Below, in pieces: positions 35,200 through 47,396 of a DNA stretch of 64,000 bases. Made by a program: the position numbers and the translations under genes. Positions within the stretch are counted from its first letter, which is position 1, and each line of letters starts with the position of its first letter. The stretch comes from Hibiscus mutabilis (lineage: Eukaryota; Streptophyta; Magnoliopsida; Malvales; Malvaceae), in the NCBI GenBank assembly GCA_019671005.1, contig CM033723.1, positions 17,623,254 to 17,687,253 on the forward strand, in the 5' to 3' direction. The notes under the pieces were generated by a model. That model ran no database searches and had not been told where the DNA came from. It saw only the letters and a program-made list of their open reading frames with translations.

Positions 35200-35893
35200 G
35201 ATTTTCATTGCCTGTAAAATTATATAACTCGATTATCGAAGGCCTCGTTAAAAACCCCCTTAAACCTAAATGAATACGAAATACAACGAGATATAGCCCT
35301 CAACAAACGAAACCTAGGAGCACCCAAGATCACACTCACAATCGAAATATATAAACAAGCAGGACACATCCCATGCAAATCAAGAACACAATCCCACCCT
35401 AATATGGACCCAACAAACGTTCCACACGGCACATAACACACCCTTAATCACCAAAGACCATTATAAAAAGATAAATTGCAACATGGGTAGGGAAAAACAG
35501 TCTCAATCACTCAGGCATTCGAAACCAAACTGTACGAGTCGCACACAACGTCATGACACATCGTTCAATGGAATCCCACGATCACGTAGCATGCACAATG
35601 TAAAAGGCGTTGTTGCCGCACAAACCACAAACGTAATGAAGTCTCCTGCAATACACCATGGCCCATCTTGCACAAGACCCCCGAATTATCTCCCACAAAT
35701 TCACTTGTTCTTCAAGACCACATGGAGCATATACGTGGCCCACTTAGCAAAACCATTCCACATCAATCCACATACCCCTCACCAGCACAAAATTCCGCGC
35801 AACAACTCTAGATTCAAGGCGAAACCTCAAGACCTCCCAATAACTATCAATCTCCCGATCGACTATCTCCTTAATTTTGGACTCTTGGAGTAG
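35200..35893 (-). pseudogene. LINE ORF2 endonuclease, downstream part
   Basis: On the minus strand the frame opens with 'LLQESKIKEI', the conserved QE-K motif of LINE-type apurinic endonucleases, and continues to 'VGHVYAPCGLEEQVNLWEII', a second typical motif. Stops occur from about 35730 on. The first part of the same domain lies beyond the inserted LTR at 39546-39630. No reverse transcriptase follows; the copy ends near 35200 by a T-run and AT-rich DNA. The original role of the domain was nicking target DNA. Confidence 0.75.
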
Positions 35894-36630
35894 AACCATG
35901 TAACACCCTTACTAGTATTTAATACCCAACACTAGTGTAGAGTGTCACATGATTAACCACTATTCATAATAGTCATATGCTATAGAAATGATGATTTATC
36001 ATTTTCCCCTTTTACGTGTAACAACAATTACTAATTTTTGACCAATCAATTTAACTTCGATTCTAGGCAGCAACTTAACAATTTATTACTACAATCAATA
36101 AATAACATAACTGCCTAAAAACTGCCTGAAATAAAAATTCTTTCGACTATTTTAAAAATCTATTTTCTAATATTTACCCGATTTTCATTACTAGAAAATC
36201 TATTAAACCATCACCAAGATTAACAAAACTATCCATCAACCATTAACCACTTATATAGATATAATTTTTTACAAACATATCTAGATTAGTTCAAAACGAG
36301 CTACTAATAACCTATACATGCCAACTAATAACATCAAAATGCATCAAATGATGTCATTACCGATACTGTTTATTATTCTTCCTGATAGTGATGCTTGTTA
36401 CTCCTTACTCCGATCCTTGTTCTTACCTACGCGTGAAAATCATCACACGCTAAGTATATACTTAGTGAGGTAATTATAACAATTAATGCAATACAACCTG
36501 ATTTAAAATCATGTCAAGATAATAATAACCGTGCATTGTGATCACTATATACATATATTCTTATTCCCTTATGTTAATCATGTATTAACATAATATAACC
36601 GGATATAAAATCTTACCAACATGCTTCTAT

Positions 36631-36760
36631 TTACTCCGAGAGTTCATATACTCTCTAAATTATTGACCATTTACCCAGAAAGTTCATATACTCTCTAAAT
36701 TTAAATTATTTACCATTTATCTCGAGAGTTCATATACTCTCAAAATTATTTACCATTTAT
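36631..36760. repeat. Tandem repeat in solo LTR, 3 units of 40-47 bp
   Basis: Each unit has the near-palindrome GAGAGTTCATATACTCTC followed by 'taaattattgaccattta'-like sequence. Confidence 0.8.
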
Positions 36761-36854
36761 CCAATAAATTATTATCCAAAGTAGTCTTGAGGACTTTGAG
36801 TACACTAGATAAAACTGCATCAAAGTGCTAATAAATATAAGGTTGTCCTCATAT

Positions 36855-36960
36855 GCACACAAGGTCGTGCTAACCATATTGCACATTAGGTTGTGCTAAC
36901 CACGCTGCACATTAGGTTGTGCTAGCACAACACTGCACATTAGGTTGTGCTAACCATATT
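36855..36960. repeat. Tandem repeat in solo LTR, 4 units of 26-28 bp
   Basis: The unit is 'gcacattaggttgtgctaac' plus 'catatt' or variants; four copies, the third with a 2-bp insertion. Confidence 0.85.
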
Positions 36961-39545
36961 GCACTAAGTGTCCTTTATATACACTATAGTGCCCGCACAA
37001 AATTTTAAACCGATATATTCTATAGCAGTCCAACTATACCATGCCCATCAATAACTTACTTGGGCATATATTTCATATTCATTTCATCCATGGCAATGTA
37101 TATCGACACAATTTAAACTTGGGCAGTTCATACCCGAGCTATCATATATAAGCATACCATCATCATATAACTAGTAATCAATGCATTTATTTTTCTACCT
37201 CTGGGCCATTTATTAGTATGCCTCACTAAATTCTACTCGACCCTTTCCTTTATAGTGCCCCGAATCTTCTTTTGACTCGGATTTTTGCTCATTAACTATA
37301 TGAGTATAAATAAACATTTGTTAGATTCACTTCTAACAATATTCCAATCAAAGTATTTAATCATTTAACATAAAATTTTTATAATTTTTATTTCCTTCCT
37401 TATACTGTTCAAAAATTCATTTTAGTTCTTAATGACCATTTTGAACTTCCAATAATTCTTCCGAGCTAGTTATGAATCATTTAGATACAAAAAGTATCAA
37501 TTTTTATTCTCTGGAAGTCTGTCCTATCTTCAAATATTTACTTCTACAGAGCGGAATACACATCGGATCTTAATTCTCTTCATACCGTAAGAACTAGATT
37601 CGATAATGGTTCTAACGGTATAAACCACATAAATTAATAAAATCTAAAAAAATTATGAAAATTTCTCAAACTCCCGTCACGGGACTATTTTAACAGAAAC
37701 TGCTCTGTAATTTTTCTGACCTTTATTCGATTAAAAATTCATATCTTTTAACTCGAAACTCGGAATCAGTTTCCGTTTGTTGGAAACGAAACTAGACAAT
37801 CATATCTTTACATTGGTATAAAATTCATCATCTAAACATTTTTATTGAATTTATGGTGAATTTTCGAACTCACTGTCGAAATTCAATCTTCTACATAGCT
37901 TTCCATAATTAACTTCTAATTTATACTAACTTCTTCTTATTTCTATACTTGTCAATTTAATCCCATCACTTGCTTCAAACCACCAATTAATCATCTTCTT
38001 CATCAAATATTTATTCAAAATAATTTCCTTTAATTTTCCTTCTTTGCCAAAATAGTCACTAAAATGCAAAGGTAAGGATTCAAACTTCTTAACTTTGCAA
38101 ATTAGTCCTCAAATCAACATTACTATCTTAATTCTATTATTTTAAATCAGATTTAATCCCCATCCAAGAATTCATTTCCTATTTGGTCACTTAATTTTGA
38201 CAAATTATCAAAATGGTCACTAATTTGATTCAACATCGGTTTAGCATTCTAACATCAATTTCACATCTCCAACATCATTAATTACATAAATACACTCCAA
38301 TTTCATAAAGTTCAAATTCGATCCCTTAAATTTGAAGCTTGCTGAATTGGTCCCTATATATTTAAGTTAGGGTTTTGCTTCCAAACAACAAATCAAGCTT
38401 ACTAGATCATTAATCCAACATCACAAACCCTAAGTTAGACTTAAATCCATAAACCCTAATCTTCTCCATACAAACCAAAATATGTAGGGTTTAAATCCTA
38501 ACTCAATAACATGATTCTAACATCATATAAGCTTGATTCCAACTTAAATTCAACCATGGAATCATAAAATTTCAAAAGCCCCAATTTTGTTCATAAACCC
38601 TAATTTCCTTCTCATGTAAAATTTTCATCAATCAAACATGTATTCCATAAATTAATTACATCAAAAGATAGAGCTTGAAGAGTAGAACAACTTTGCAGTT
38701 CGAAAGATTACCTGAAAATCGAGTTCCGGGGCTTGAATCGAGCTTGAAAAATTCTCCCTTTTTTCTTCCCTTAGCTCGAAATATTTCAAGAAATATGAAC
38801 AATTTGGTTCATCTTTTACTTATTTAAATCCACATGTTAAAATTAAATGAATTTTAAATTCATTTAATTAGTGAAAATACTAATTTGCCCTTTTAATCCA
38901 ATGACCAAGACTTAATCTTATAAAAAATCAATGGCCATGATTTGATCCAAGTGTAATTCACCTTCTAAAATTGACCTTAATATTTCAAATTATTTCAAAA
39001 TTGCCATTCTTGTCAAATAACCAATTTGCCCTCCAACTAGTCTTTATTTACTAGTTTGCCATTCTTGTAAAAATTCAACCAAGTCTAACTGGAATCCAAC
39101 CAACTACAATAAAATATTCATAAAATAATATTTTATGAATTTTCCATAACTTTTGGACCAGTCTTTAAAATTTTCCATTCGATCCGATATAATTTGTAGG
39201 ATTCATCTTGAGTCAAACTAAAAATATTTTCAAAACTTGTAATAGACTTTTATAACCTTCCCTTAACATCTGGTAAAACCTCATAATTTTTCGGATTAAT
39301 TCGGATATCCAAATTTCATTTAAACTTTGACTATAATTTCCCAATAATAGAAACATCGGATCAATCCAGGATCTTCACATTTGATCCACATCCTTAGGTG
39401 ATCTATATATTTATGAAATAAAAACCCTAACTTTTGGGAAATTATAACTTTAGTCCTTTAACTTTTTCAAAGTTTATACTTTAACCCCTAAACTTTTCAA
39501 ATTTTCATTTTGGTCACTAGTAAAAAATTGGGATATTACAAACCA

Positions 39546-39800
39546 TCTCACAACCATGCTGTCGTAGAATCTTCTGCACCAATTTTCGTGTCACCAATGA
39601 ACCTGACTGCCCCCGTGTGTTCCACTACAGCACACGCAGCGCGACTCCTAACACCCTCTTTCCTGTTCTTCTATAAGCTTTGCAATATCCTTTACAGTTT
39701 TCTCCTCGTTCCCAATAGTTCGAGCCCCTATCAATCAACCAAGCTGGATCGTTTCACGTGCCTCCCTTAGGATATCTTCTCGTTGCTGTAACAAATTTAA
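39546..39800 (-). pseudogene. LINE ORF2 endonuclease, first part
   Basis: The minus strand from about 39624 reads 'WNTRGQSGSLVTRKLVQKIL', matching the WN-RG start of plant LINE endonucleases, and stays open to the LTR insertion at 39545. It continues at 35893. Confidence 0.75.
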
Positions 39801-41319
39801 TTTAGATGTTAGTCCCTTCAGCGAAACCCTAGTATTGCTAACCTTCTTTTGAGATTTTTTATTCCCTTTTTTGGTTGTTAATTTTTATATATTTGCACAT
39901 TTCCCCTACTCAGATTCCTCAAAATTGAGGACTGTTATAGGCTCTACAGGGATATCAAAACTGGTAACCATTGGCCCACTAACACCCGCCTCTAAATTCA
40001 CCGAGGCACATTGCACCGGGCAATCAAACAATGCCATTTCATTCAACCCCAATCCACTATCCACCCCACACACATTCATAGACTCGACTCTCGATACTAA
40101 TCCTACCTCCTCATCTACAGTATGATCCTCCGAGTGTGCCGTTCCACCGCTCACACATTCCTCAACCAGTTTTTGTACATTCCACAACTGATTATCTCGC
40201 CAATACGGTACTATACTAATATCTAAATTTTCTTGTTGTACATTATCCCTCTGGGGAATAAACTGCTCACCTGCTACCTCTCTATCACACTCCACATCCT
40301 CTCTCCGCTCACTCAAAGCACAATGCACGTGTTCCTCACATTCTATTACCTTCTGATCCTTGACACCGTCATCCGATTGCAGCTCATCATCAACACTCTC
40401 CTCATCAGACTCGCATGCCCCCTTACACTTGGCACACACTAATTGTTCTACAGATGGTTCTATCTCCATCACATGTCTTGTATTTCTATAACCTCATCAA
40501 TCCGCTCTAATTGTGAGGTCTCAATGAGAATCCGTCCTCGTTCGAATGAATGTGGATCAAGATTTAAGTCATCACATCTGATCATATTTCCTCAAAGCGA
40601 AGCCACATTATCAAAAGTCCCTCACGACCAGACATGCATTGGCAGTCCACTAATCGCTAACCATACACATCGATTCCCCGAATCCAAACCAGGTACCCAA
40701 TTTCGCACACTTGTAAACCATTTATCAAGAGTCATATTACCGAGAACTCTTCTTCTAACCTCAAGACTCTTAAACATTAACAATAGTCGAGACCCCGCAA
40801 TACACATTATTGAAAGACCTTAAATCCCCGCCGCCTTTAATTCTCTCACCAACACTGCAATTCCAATTGGAAATCGACACCATGCGACCGCACAGCTTTG
40901 CAAAACCTCAACTTTATCTATGGCGATCACACCATGCACAGTACGAATTCGCTTCTCCTCTTGTGCCTCCCTAAACTACGCCTTCAACTCATTCACACTC
41001 TTCAACTCATTCACACTCTATCTTTTTGTTTCCAATAGTAATCTTGAGACGTTCCACGGGCAAAGGAGACAGTAATCTGCGATCCATATATCCACTTACT
41101 ATGCAAACGCTCAATAACTTGCCTAGCCTCCATGTCCGTCCTCATACGAACAAATCCAAACCGCGAACCATCTCTTGCTCTTTTTATCGGAACAAAGACA
41201 TCCATCACTTTTTCGTGCCGATCAAATACCTGCCACACTCCCTTCCAATGAATCTGATCCGAAAGATGACTCACAAAGATAGTCCAACACCGCCGGCGGT
41301 TTTCACTGCTCTCGCTCAT
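39801..41319 (-). pseudogene. LINE ORF1 with RRM and DUF4283-like parts
   Basis: It starts at 41319 (MSESSENRRRCWTIFVSHLS). The first ~100 codons form an RNA-recognition motif: RNP2-like 'TIFVSHLS' and RNP1-like 'SRFGFVRM'. Then, with frame changes, 40622-40807 has 'VWLAISGLPMHVWS', the DUF4283-type motif of plant LINE ORF1 proteins. The last part, 39906-40472, is an acidic tail with 'CAKCKGACESDEESVDDE'. In active LINEs this protein binds the element's RNA. Stops and shifts near 41010, 40830 and 40500 break the frame. The 5' end lies close to 41340. Confidence 0.75.
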
Positions 41320-41339
41320 TGCTATTTGAAATCGAAGAA

Positions 41340-42934
41340 AATTGTACTTAAGCGTACTATAATCTATAATTTTTCAGATATTATAATAACAACAGTGTCA
41401 ATCAAGTTAAAACTCTCTCGACGCACATTCAATTCTTAATTCACATTTTTTCATGAAACTTTTTTAAATATCATTGTTCAATCTAAACTATTTTTCAACA
41501 TAATGGTACTTTGTGATTATAACTACCCATGGTTATTTTGGTGGTCAGAATTGAATAATCATAAAATAATAATGTATCCTTGTAGTTGAGATTCACTAAT
41601 TAGTTTAGCGATCATAGATATTAATGTTGTCACATCTTGTTTGAGTTTAAAATCCGATATTTATCATGCAAATATAAATATCTCTATACTTAATAAAAAA
41701 TTTATTCTTATAATCGGGGGAAATTATAAGCAAATTGGAAAGGCCAACAATGAGACAATACTTAATTAAGCATGATTATTTTTGGTTAATGAATTGGACA
41801 GGCCAACATAGAATAAGGATTTGTTTTCGCTCTATATTAAAATTTGAAAGCCCATTAGCCACCAAATATATATTTATATGTGTATAAAATGCTATAGAAA
41901 GTTCTTAATTTGGTATTTTTATTAAAAGAAAAGTGATTTAAAATAAATAAATAAATGCGACATTAGATATCCAAAAATACAAAGCACAGACAAAAGCAAC
42001 AAGGGTATAATATATAGTGGCTAAAAAATTGAGTTGATAACATTACCATTTATTTATGGATTATTATTTTTAAATGTTTTTTCTATTTTTTTTTAAAAAA
42101 ATGGGCTTAAGCGTACTATAATCTGCCTTATAATTTTTTGTTTAAACAATTTTAAATTAGATTTTGTCACATTCAAATCGCAGATAAAAGAAATTATTTT
42201 AAATTATTTAAAAAATTAATAAAATAATGATTATAGGTTGAGTGATAAAGAATTTATGTATAAATTATATTGAATACGTGTTCGATTCTAAATGAATAAT
42301 TTTTAAATGTCTTACTTAAAGACTATATAAAAGTATTAAAAGATAAAAATGTCATTACCAACTTACTGAGAACTTAACAATAATATAGATGGAAGGGTAT
42401 TTCAATAATTTTTTATTCGAATTAACACTGGGTTAATTGGTAATGTTAACTTAGTTAAAAACTTATAATAGTATAGATATATACTTTTTTTGGTAAAGTA
42501 GATATATACTTTTTAAAACACTTAGGTTTAGAGTTTTTTTTTATATTTTCCTTAATCATTGTTTACTATAATTTTTTAAAAAATATTTTCATATTAATAT
42601 ATACTAAATTTAAATAATAATTTAAGCTAGACAAATCCGAATAATACCTTTTGTCCAGAGCTCAACTTTTATAAATCAAACAATTAACTTAACTCTTAGA
42701 TGGATCCGGTATAAGTAAGAAGAATTAATATATATATATATATATATATAAATTCAAGAATGGGGTTAAAAAAAAATTCTGAAATGGGTAAGCACATTTT
42801 CATTTTTTTCCTCTCTACACACTAAATTTATTTTTTGAAGAAAAAATTCAACACTAAAATAAAATTCCCCAAAAAGGGAGGGGGAAATTGCCCCCTCGGT
42901 GGCCATGTAGGTCCACCACTGCTTACAAGGGATT
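41340..42934. other. AT-rich spacer
   Basis: Nothing coding is recognised. A (TA)n run is at 42730-42751. 'gcgtactataatct' occurs twice (41352 and 42110). Confidence 0.5.
42730..42751. repeat. (TA)n microsatellite
   Basis: About 11 TA units. Confidence 0.85.
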
Positions 42935-43122
42935 ATATTTTGATACACAATATGTGTTAAAAATTTACACAATCATTCTTTAAAATCTAAAATTTAATTC
43001 TCAACTCTAAAACACTAAATATTAAACTCTAAATCTTACCCTTAAATCTTAAATTATAAATCTTATAACCTAAATCCCTAAACACTAAAATAAACAAGCA
43101 TATAAACTACAAATGTCATTTC
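42935..43122 (-). repeat. Short element with degenerate CCCTAAA core, copy 3
   Basis: Starts 'ttttgatacaca' like copy 1 and has a weaker aaatcttaaa/ccctaaac core. A LINE tail inserted at its far side; the remainder probably continues after 44195. Confidence 0.55.
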
Positions 43123-43139
43123 AAAATTGGAACCCTAAT

Positions 43140-44178
43140 CGTGGCGTATTTGGCAACGCTGTTGCAACTATTGGGACGTTAGTTTCATTGTTCCTTCTAA
43201 TCCGAGATGTCTGTTGCGGGCTTGGATGCAAGCGTTAGTGGTAGTTAGTTCTTCTGAGGTATGAAAAATGGCATTTTTTGGTATTGTTTGGTTTTTATGA
43301 CTTTTTAGAAAAGATATTGTTTTTAATGGTTCGTTGCTGGATGAGGTTCAACTGTTCGATACCCTATTACTTAAAATAGGGTGGTGGTGTCATGCTAAAT
43401 GTCTTCATTCTTTTTCCTCTGCTAAGAATTTTATTCTTTGCCCAAATGCCGCGATACGTATTAAAGAATCGGTGGTTCACATTGTTCCAATACAATGGTT
43501 TCCTCCTATTGATTATCTAAAATTCAACACAGACGAAGCTGTGAATGGGAGCTTCCGTGCTGCCGGTATTGGAAGTTCTCTTCGTGATTACAACGGGGTT
43601 TCCTTAATTCGTTTTTCCAAATCTGCATGTATGCTTGATCCTATTAGGGCTGAAATACTAGCAATTAAGGAAGCGTGTATGTTATTCATGGAATCGAAAT
43701 GGTTTTCCTCTTATTCGTTGATTATTCAATCGAACTCAAAACTGGTTATAGATTAGATTAATAACTATGGGATTGTTCCATCAATTTTCGAAGCGTATAT
43801 TCAATGGTGTAGAAGGCGTAGTAGGCCTGAAGCGTGGTCTTTTATGTTTGTCCCCCGGGAAGCAAACGGAATAGCCGATCAGTTGGCCAAGTCTGTACAG
43901 ATCGTCACTTACCTTTGTTACGGGTAGAAAGGTTTTCTTAATCCATAGTGTTTCGATAACGTTTTCTAGTTGTGTGTGTTGGAGAGCTCTGTTTCCTGTT
44001 TAGGTTCATTTATTATGTGCTACCTCGTAATGTCGGTTTGTTGGTGAAACTGCAACTTAGATCAGTTTTGAGATTTAATAAAGTTTTAGGGGTACTTTTT
44101 TCCTCTTCCGTTGATCGAGTTTTTTGTTTGAACTCGATTATGAGGGGAATTTTTAACAAGACCCACTTTCTTGTCAAA
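43140..44178 (+). pseudogene. 5'-truncated LINE: C-terminal RNase H domain and 3' UTR
   Basis: The frame includes 'LKFNTDEAVNGSFRAAGIGS' and 'DPIRAEILAIKEACMLFME', the RNase H-like domain found at the C-terminus of plant L1-type LINE ORF2, then 'FVPREANGIADQLAKS'. Upstream, 43200-43400 matches the usual connector ('KDIVFNGSLLDEVQLFD'). A TAG at 43755 splits the domain. The 3' UTR ends in 'ttcttgtcaaaaaa'. AAAATTGGAACCCTAAT (43123-43139) and AAAATTGGAACCTTAAT (44179-44195) are a 17-bp target duplication with one mismatch, as expected of LINE insertion. Confidence 0.85.
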
Positions 44179-44276
44179 AAAATTGGAACCTTAATATAAC
44201 GATAAAACCTTAAATCTACTAGAAATATAATATTTAACTTACAAATGACATATACAATGGATTATGTAGTGCAATA

Positions 44277-44861
44277 TGTCACGTGGCTAGAGTTCCAACC
44301 AGCCCACCGTGCGGCCTTAGGCGATGTGACTCAAGACAAACGCCTAAGTAAGCCTTTTCAACCCTCTCGGAAGATCAAACTTCCCAAGCACCGACAAACG
44401 CAAATCGTTCTACGCGGAATCGGATCAAAAGAGATGAGCGAAGAAGAACTTCGAAAGAACGCTCAAGAACAAAGAAAAGAACACAAGAACACTCAGAGGA
44501 TTTAGAGTAAATGCCTTTATTCCTTGGAAACTTGGATACCTCAAATGAGGAGGGGAAGACCTCTATTTATAGTTGAGTTCCCCCTAATCCGACGGTCTAT
44601 ACAAATTTACATCGACAGTCGAGATTGATCTTATCTAATCAAATCTCAATTTCAAATCTCTAATTATCACAAACATTATCTACATATTATATTTCAAATA
44701 AATAGATGATGCTTTGACCGAATTACCCTCCTGAATCCTCCACGGATCGGGCTAGGTCTGGTGGTCTCTTTGGGCCCAAGATCTCTATCTGAACCTCTTG
44801 GGAACCCTGGTGTGCACCCCGTGGTGCCAATGACTCGGGCCTCGGCTGACGGCCCGTGACA
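44277..44861 (-). repeat. 3' LTR of the gag-protease element
   Basis: TGTCACGTGG ... CCCGTGACA; near-identical to 47397-47980. The purine-rich complement of 44862-44872 (GGGGGAGAT) just inside it is the polypurine tract. Confidence 0.9.
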
Positions 44862-45564
44862 ATCTCCCCCACCAAACTTGGTGACGCCCTCGTCGCGCCT
44901 CTCGAGAAAAGTTGAGATCGATCCTGGAGCTTCCTTCCGCGTGCCTTGGCTTGCTCCCAACTCGGAATCTGGCTTGATTGTCCCCCATAAGGACCGCTCT
45001 CCCCATAAAGAGCACCGAACTCTGATTCGGATGTCCCCCCATAAGGACTGCTCGCCTTGGCTCGCACCGCCATACAAAATTTCCCGTCCCAGGTACATCT
45101 TGATCGTAGGAACTCTTTCCTACCAGTTCTGACTTGCCCCGATCTGGACTCTCCCGATCCTTGTGCACAAACTTGGATGCCTTCACGTTGAACACCGAAC
45201 TAACCTTCAGAACTCTAAACGGTTGCTTCGGCCCGCACCAAGTCTTGGAAACTCCATCTGATGGGTTAGGTTTTCTGCGCCCTACACCCAACAACTCCGG
45301 CAAATCAAACTGTAAAACACTATCACCGTGCTCAAGACGTACCTCACTCTTTTTCCCGGCATTTACTCTACACATCAATCCTTCGTCCCTGAAGTTTGAT
45401 GCCCCATTGCTCCTCGGCAATGCAAATCCCATCGACACTTCTCTCCTATTGAAGTTCGATGCATCGGCCACCTCGCTCATGGATGGCTCCTCGACGGCCT
45501 TCATGCCAACTACCTCGGGCAACTCTCGCCCATCCAAGGTAGTGTCCCCAACTGTCGCCTCCAA
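44862..45564 (-). pseudogene. 3' frame of the gag-protease element, no known enzyme domain
   Basis: An open frame of about 235 codons after the protease stop, in the same frame as protease. It has 'LELGDSVLQFDLPELLG'-like and 'PFRVLKVSSVFNVKASKFVH' segments; the latter faintly recalls the region after integrase in gypsy pol, which would fit an internal pol deletion. I cannot assign a function. It runs on into the LTR. Confidence 0.5.
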
Positions 45565-45573
45565 CTCGATGCC

Positions 45574-46160
45574 TCATTGGCTTGGAGCATCTTCGACAAG
45601 CTGAATGGCTGCCAGCTTCTTGGTTCCTCGCCCGTTGTCTTGGCACACAGGCACAACGCACCGTTGTCTCAGATCCAAGATGCACACGACATTGGCATAC
45701 GGAATGATGATAGCTTCAATACGGTCAAGGAAGTTTAGTCCCAAAATAAAATCAAAGTCATCTAGCTCGATTACCTCGAAATTCTCCTTGGCCTTCCAAT
45801 CCCCAATCTGCAACTCAATCTTCCGCACTGTTCCCACAACTGGAACTTCCCTTGAATTCACCGCCTTGATCTTACCGGTTGAATCCACAACTTTAAGACC
45901 AAGCTTCTCGGCAGCCTTCCTGGACATGAACAGATCGCTTGCCTCGGTGTCCACCAAAGCACTTCTCGATCGTCCCGCCACGTTGATGTCGACAAACATC
46001 AACCCATTCTGCTTCTGGCCCTTCCTCGCCTTGACAAAATCTAATATCATCGAGCCAAGCTTCGCAGCCTCGTCACTCTCGGGCTCATCCTCCTTGGACT
46101 TCTTAACTCGATCAGGGCATTCTCGCGCTAAATGCGGCCCCCTACATCGGTAACACTTTC
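45574..46160 (-). pseudogene. Retropepsin-like protease of the gag-protease element
   Basis: The frame has a zinc knuckle 'CYRCRGPHLARECP' (46107-46150), linker, then the aspartic protease: 'ALVDTEASDLFMSRKAAEKL', 'VVGTVRKIELQIGDW', and the C-terminal 'DFDFILGLNFLDRIEA'. The active-site motif is DTEAS instead of DTGAS, a change expected to impair catalysis. Stop at 45574-45576. Its role would be cleavage of the gag precursor. Confidence 0.8.
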
Positions 46161-47333
46161 GATGTACTTTTCCCCCCTCGGCTTCCCTCCTTTGATGCTA
46201 GCGATTGCACCAACTCTACCGGGTTCTCCATCTGACTCGTCGTCCTCCTGGACAATGGCATCGAGGCGGCTCCTCTTCTTGGGACAGTCTTTCACTACGT
46301 GTGGACCATCACAATGGTAGCACCTTATGGATCCTCGATCCTTCCGATCATCTGGTTTCGCATACCGGTCTGGCTTGGTCGATGGTCTCTCCTTGTCATC
46401 ATCGCTGCTATCTCCGGACACGTCCTCGTCTCTCCCACCAATACCCTTACTATGGGGCTTGGAAGACTTGGACTCCATGTTCTTGTAAGCACTATAATCG
46501 GTCAAGGACTCCGCAATGGCTAGGGCTTTGGAAAGTTCCTGCACATCCCTCCGCTCTAACTCAGTCCTGGCCCATGGCTTCAATCCATCCATAAACGTGA
46601 AAAGCGCATCCTTCTCACACAAGCCGGGGATAAGGAGTTGTAGCTCACTAAACTCCTGGATGTAATCCGCAATGGATCCATCGTGTCGAAGCCTCCTAAA
46701 CTTGGTCCTGGCTTCTTTTTCCGTGTTACTCGGGCAAAACTGCTGCTTAAACTCCACTTGGAACTCCTCCCATGTTCCAACGCCCGTGCCCCCACTATTC
46801 TCATCAAGGCACCTACGTCGCCACTATAACAAAGCAACATCAGTCAAGTAAACAACAACAATATTTACCTTCTCGGCATCGTCTGTGATGCTCATTGCCC
46901 GGAAGTACCGCTCTATGCACTAAATGAAGTTCTCAACATCTTTCGCCGACCTGTTCCCCTTGAACTCTCTTGGCTTCGGAATGTCCTTTATCGGTCTAGG
47001 TGTCATCGTGGTTAACACACCGTTCCGCATGGCAGCCTGATAAACCATCACTTCCGCCTTCAGATCCACCATTTCCACCCTCAATGCCTCCAACATGGCT
47101 TCGAGAGCATCTCTCTTTCCCTATGACTGATCACCCTGGTCATCCAGCTCCTCGATCCGTGTATCCACCACGTCGAGTCGCTCCACAGAATCCTTCATAG
47201 ATCCCTCAAGCCTGGTGACCCTCTCCTTGAGCGCCGACAACTTGTCCCTCGAGTTTGCTCGACTTCCTTTGTCCGCCTGGGTCTCCACACCTTTCTGGCT
47301 CGCTGTAGCATTCTCTACCTTCTTTGGTGCCAT
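46161..47333 (-). pseudogene. Gag of the gag-protease element
   Basis: The likely start is MAPKKVENATAS at 47333. A coiled coil follows ('LSALKERVTRLEGSMKDSV'), then the capsid core with 'CIERYFRAMSITDDAEKVNI', 'LTDVALLWWRRR', 'RHDGSIADYIQEFSELQLLI' and 'PWARTELERRDVQELSKALA'. A zinc knuckle 'CYHCDGPHVVKDCP' lies at 46281-46323. Stops at about 47121 and 46919 interrupt it, and a one-base change in a C-run near 46165 (on the plus strand) moves the reading frame before the second knuckle. Confidence 0.85.
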
Positions 47334-47381
47334 CTCTACTCGATGCTTCGTGCCTCGAACTAGCTCACGTCGCTCGAATAA

Positions 47382-47394
47382 GGCTCTGATACCA
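47382..47394 (-). other. Primer binding site (initiator tRNA-Met type)
   Basis: The complement reads TGGTATCAGAGCC two bases inside the 5' LTR, the common plant gypsy/copia PBS. Confidence 0.9.
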
Positions 47395-47396
47395 AC

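Larger units (their letters stand above)
35899..39540. mobile_element. Solo LTR, 3.64 kb, with 5-bp target duplication
   Basis: It begins TGTAACACCC and ends GGGATATTACA; AACCA flanks it on both sides (35894-35898 and 39541-39545). No gag or pol domain occurs inside. A second copy, inverted, starts at 60979. Removing it restores the LINE endonuclease frame. Inside are two tandem-repeat blocks and many 'Nnaaattggtcac'-type phrases usual in plant LTRs. Direction cannot be fixed because both ends read TG..CA. Confidence 0.85.

Noticed and set aside
35483..35893. 136-codon plus-strand frame
   Set aside because: It is the shadow of the minus-strand LINE endonuclease, which shows real motifs.
44878..45604. 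Plus-strand frames of 84 and 156 codons
   Set aside because: Antisense to the gag-protease element; no domain.
46205..46594. 129-codon plus-strand frame rich in His/Ser
   Set aside because: Shadow of gag, which is on the minus strand.
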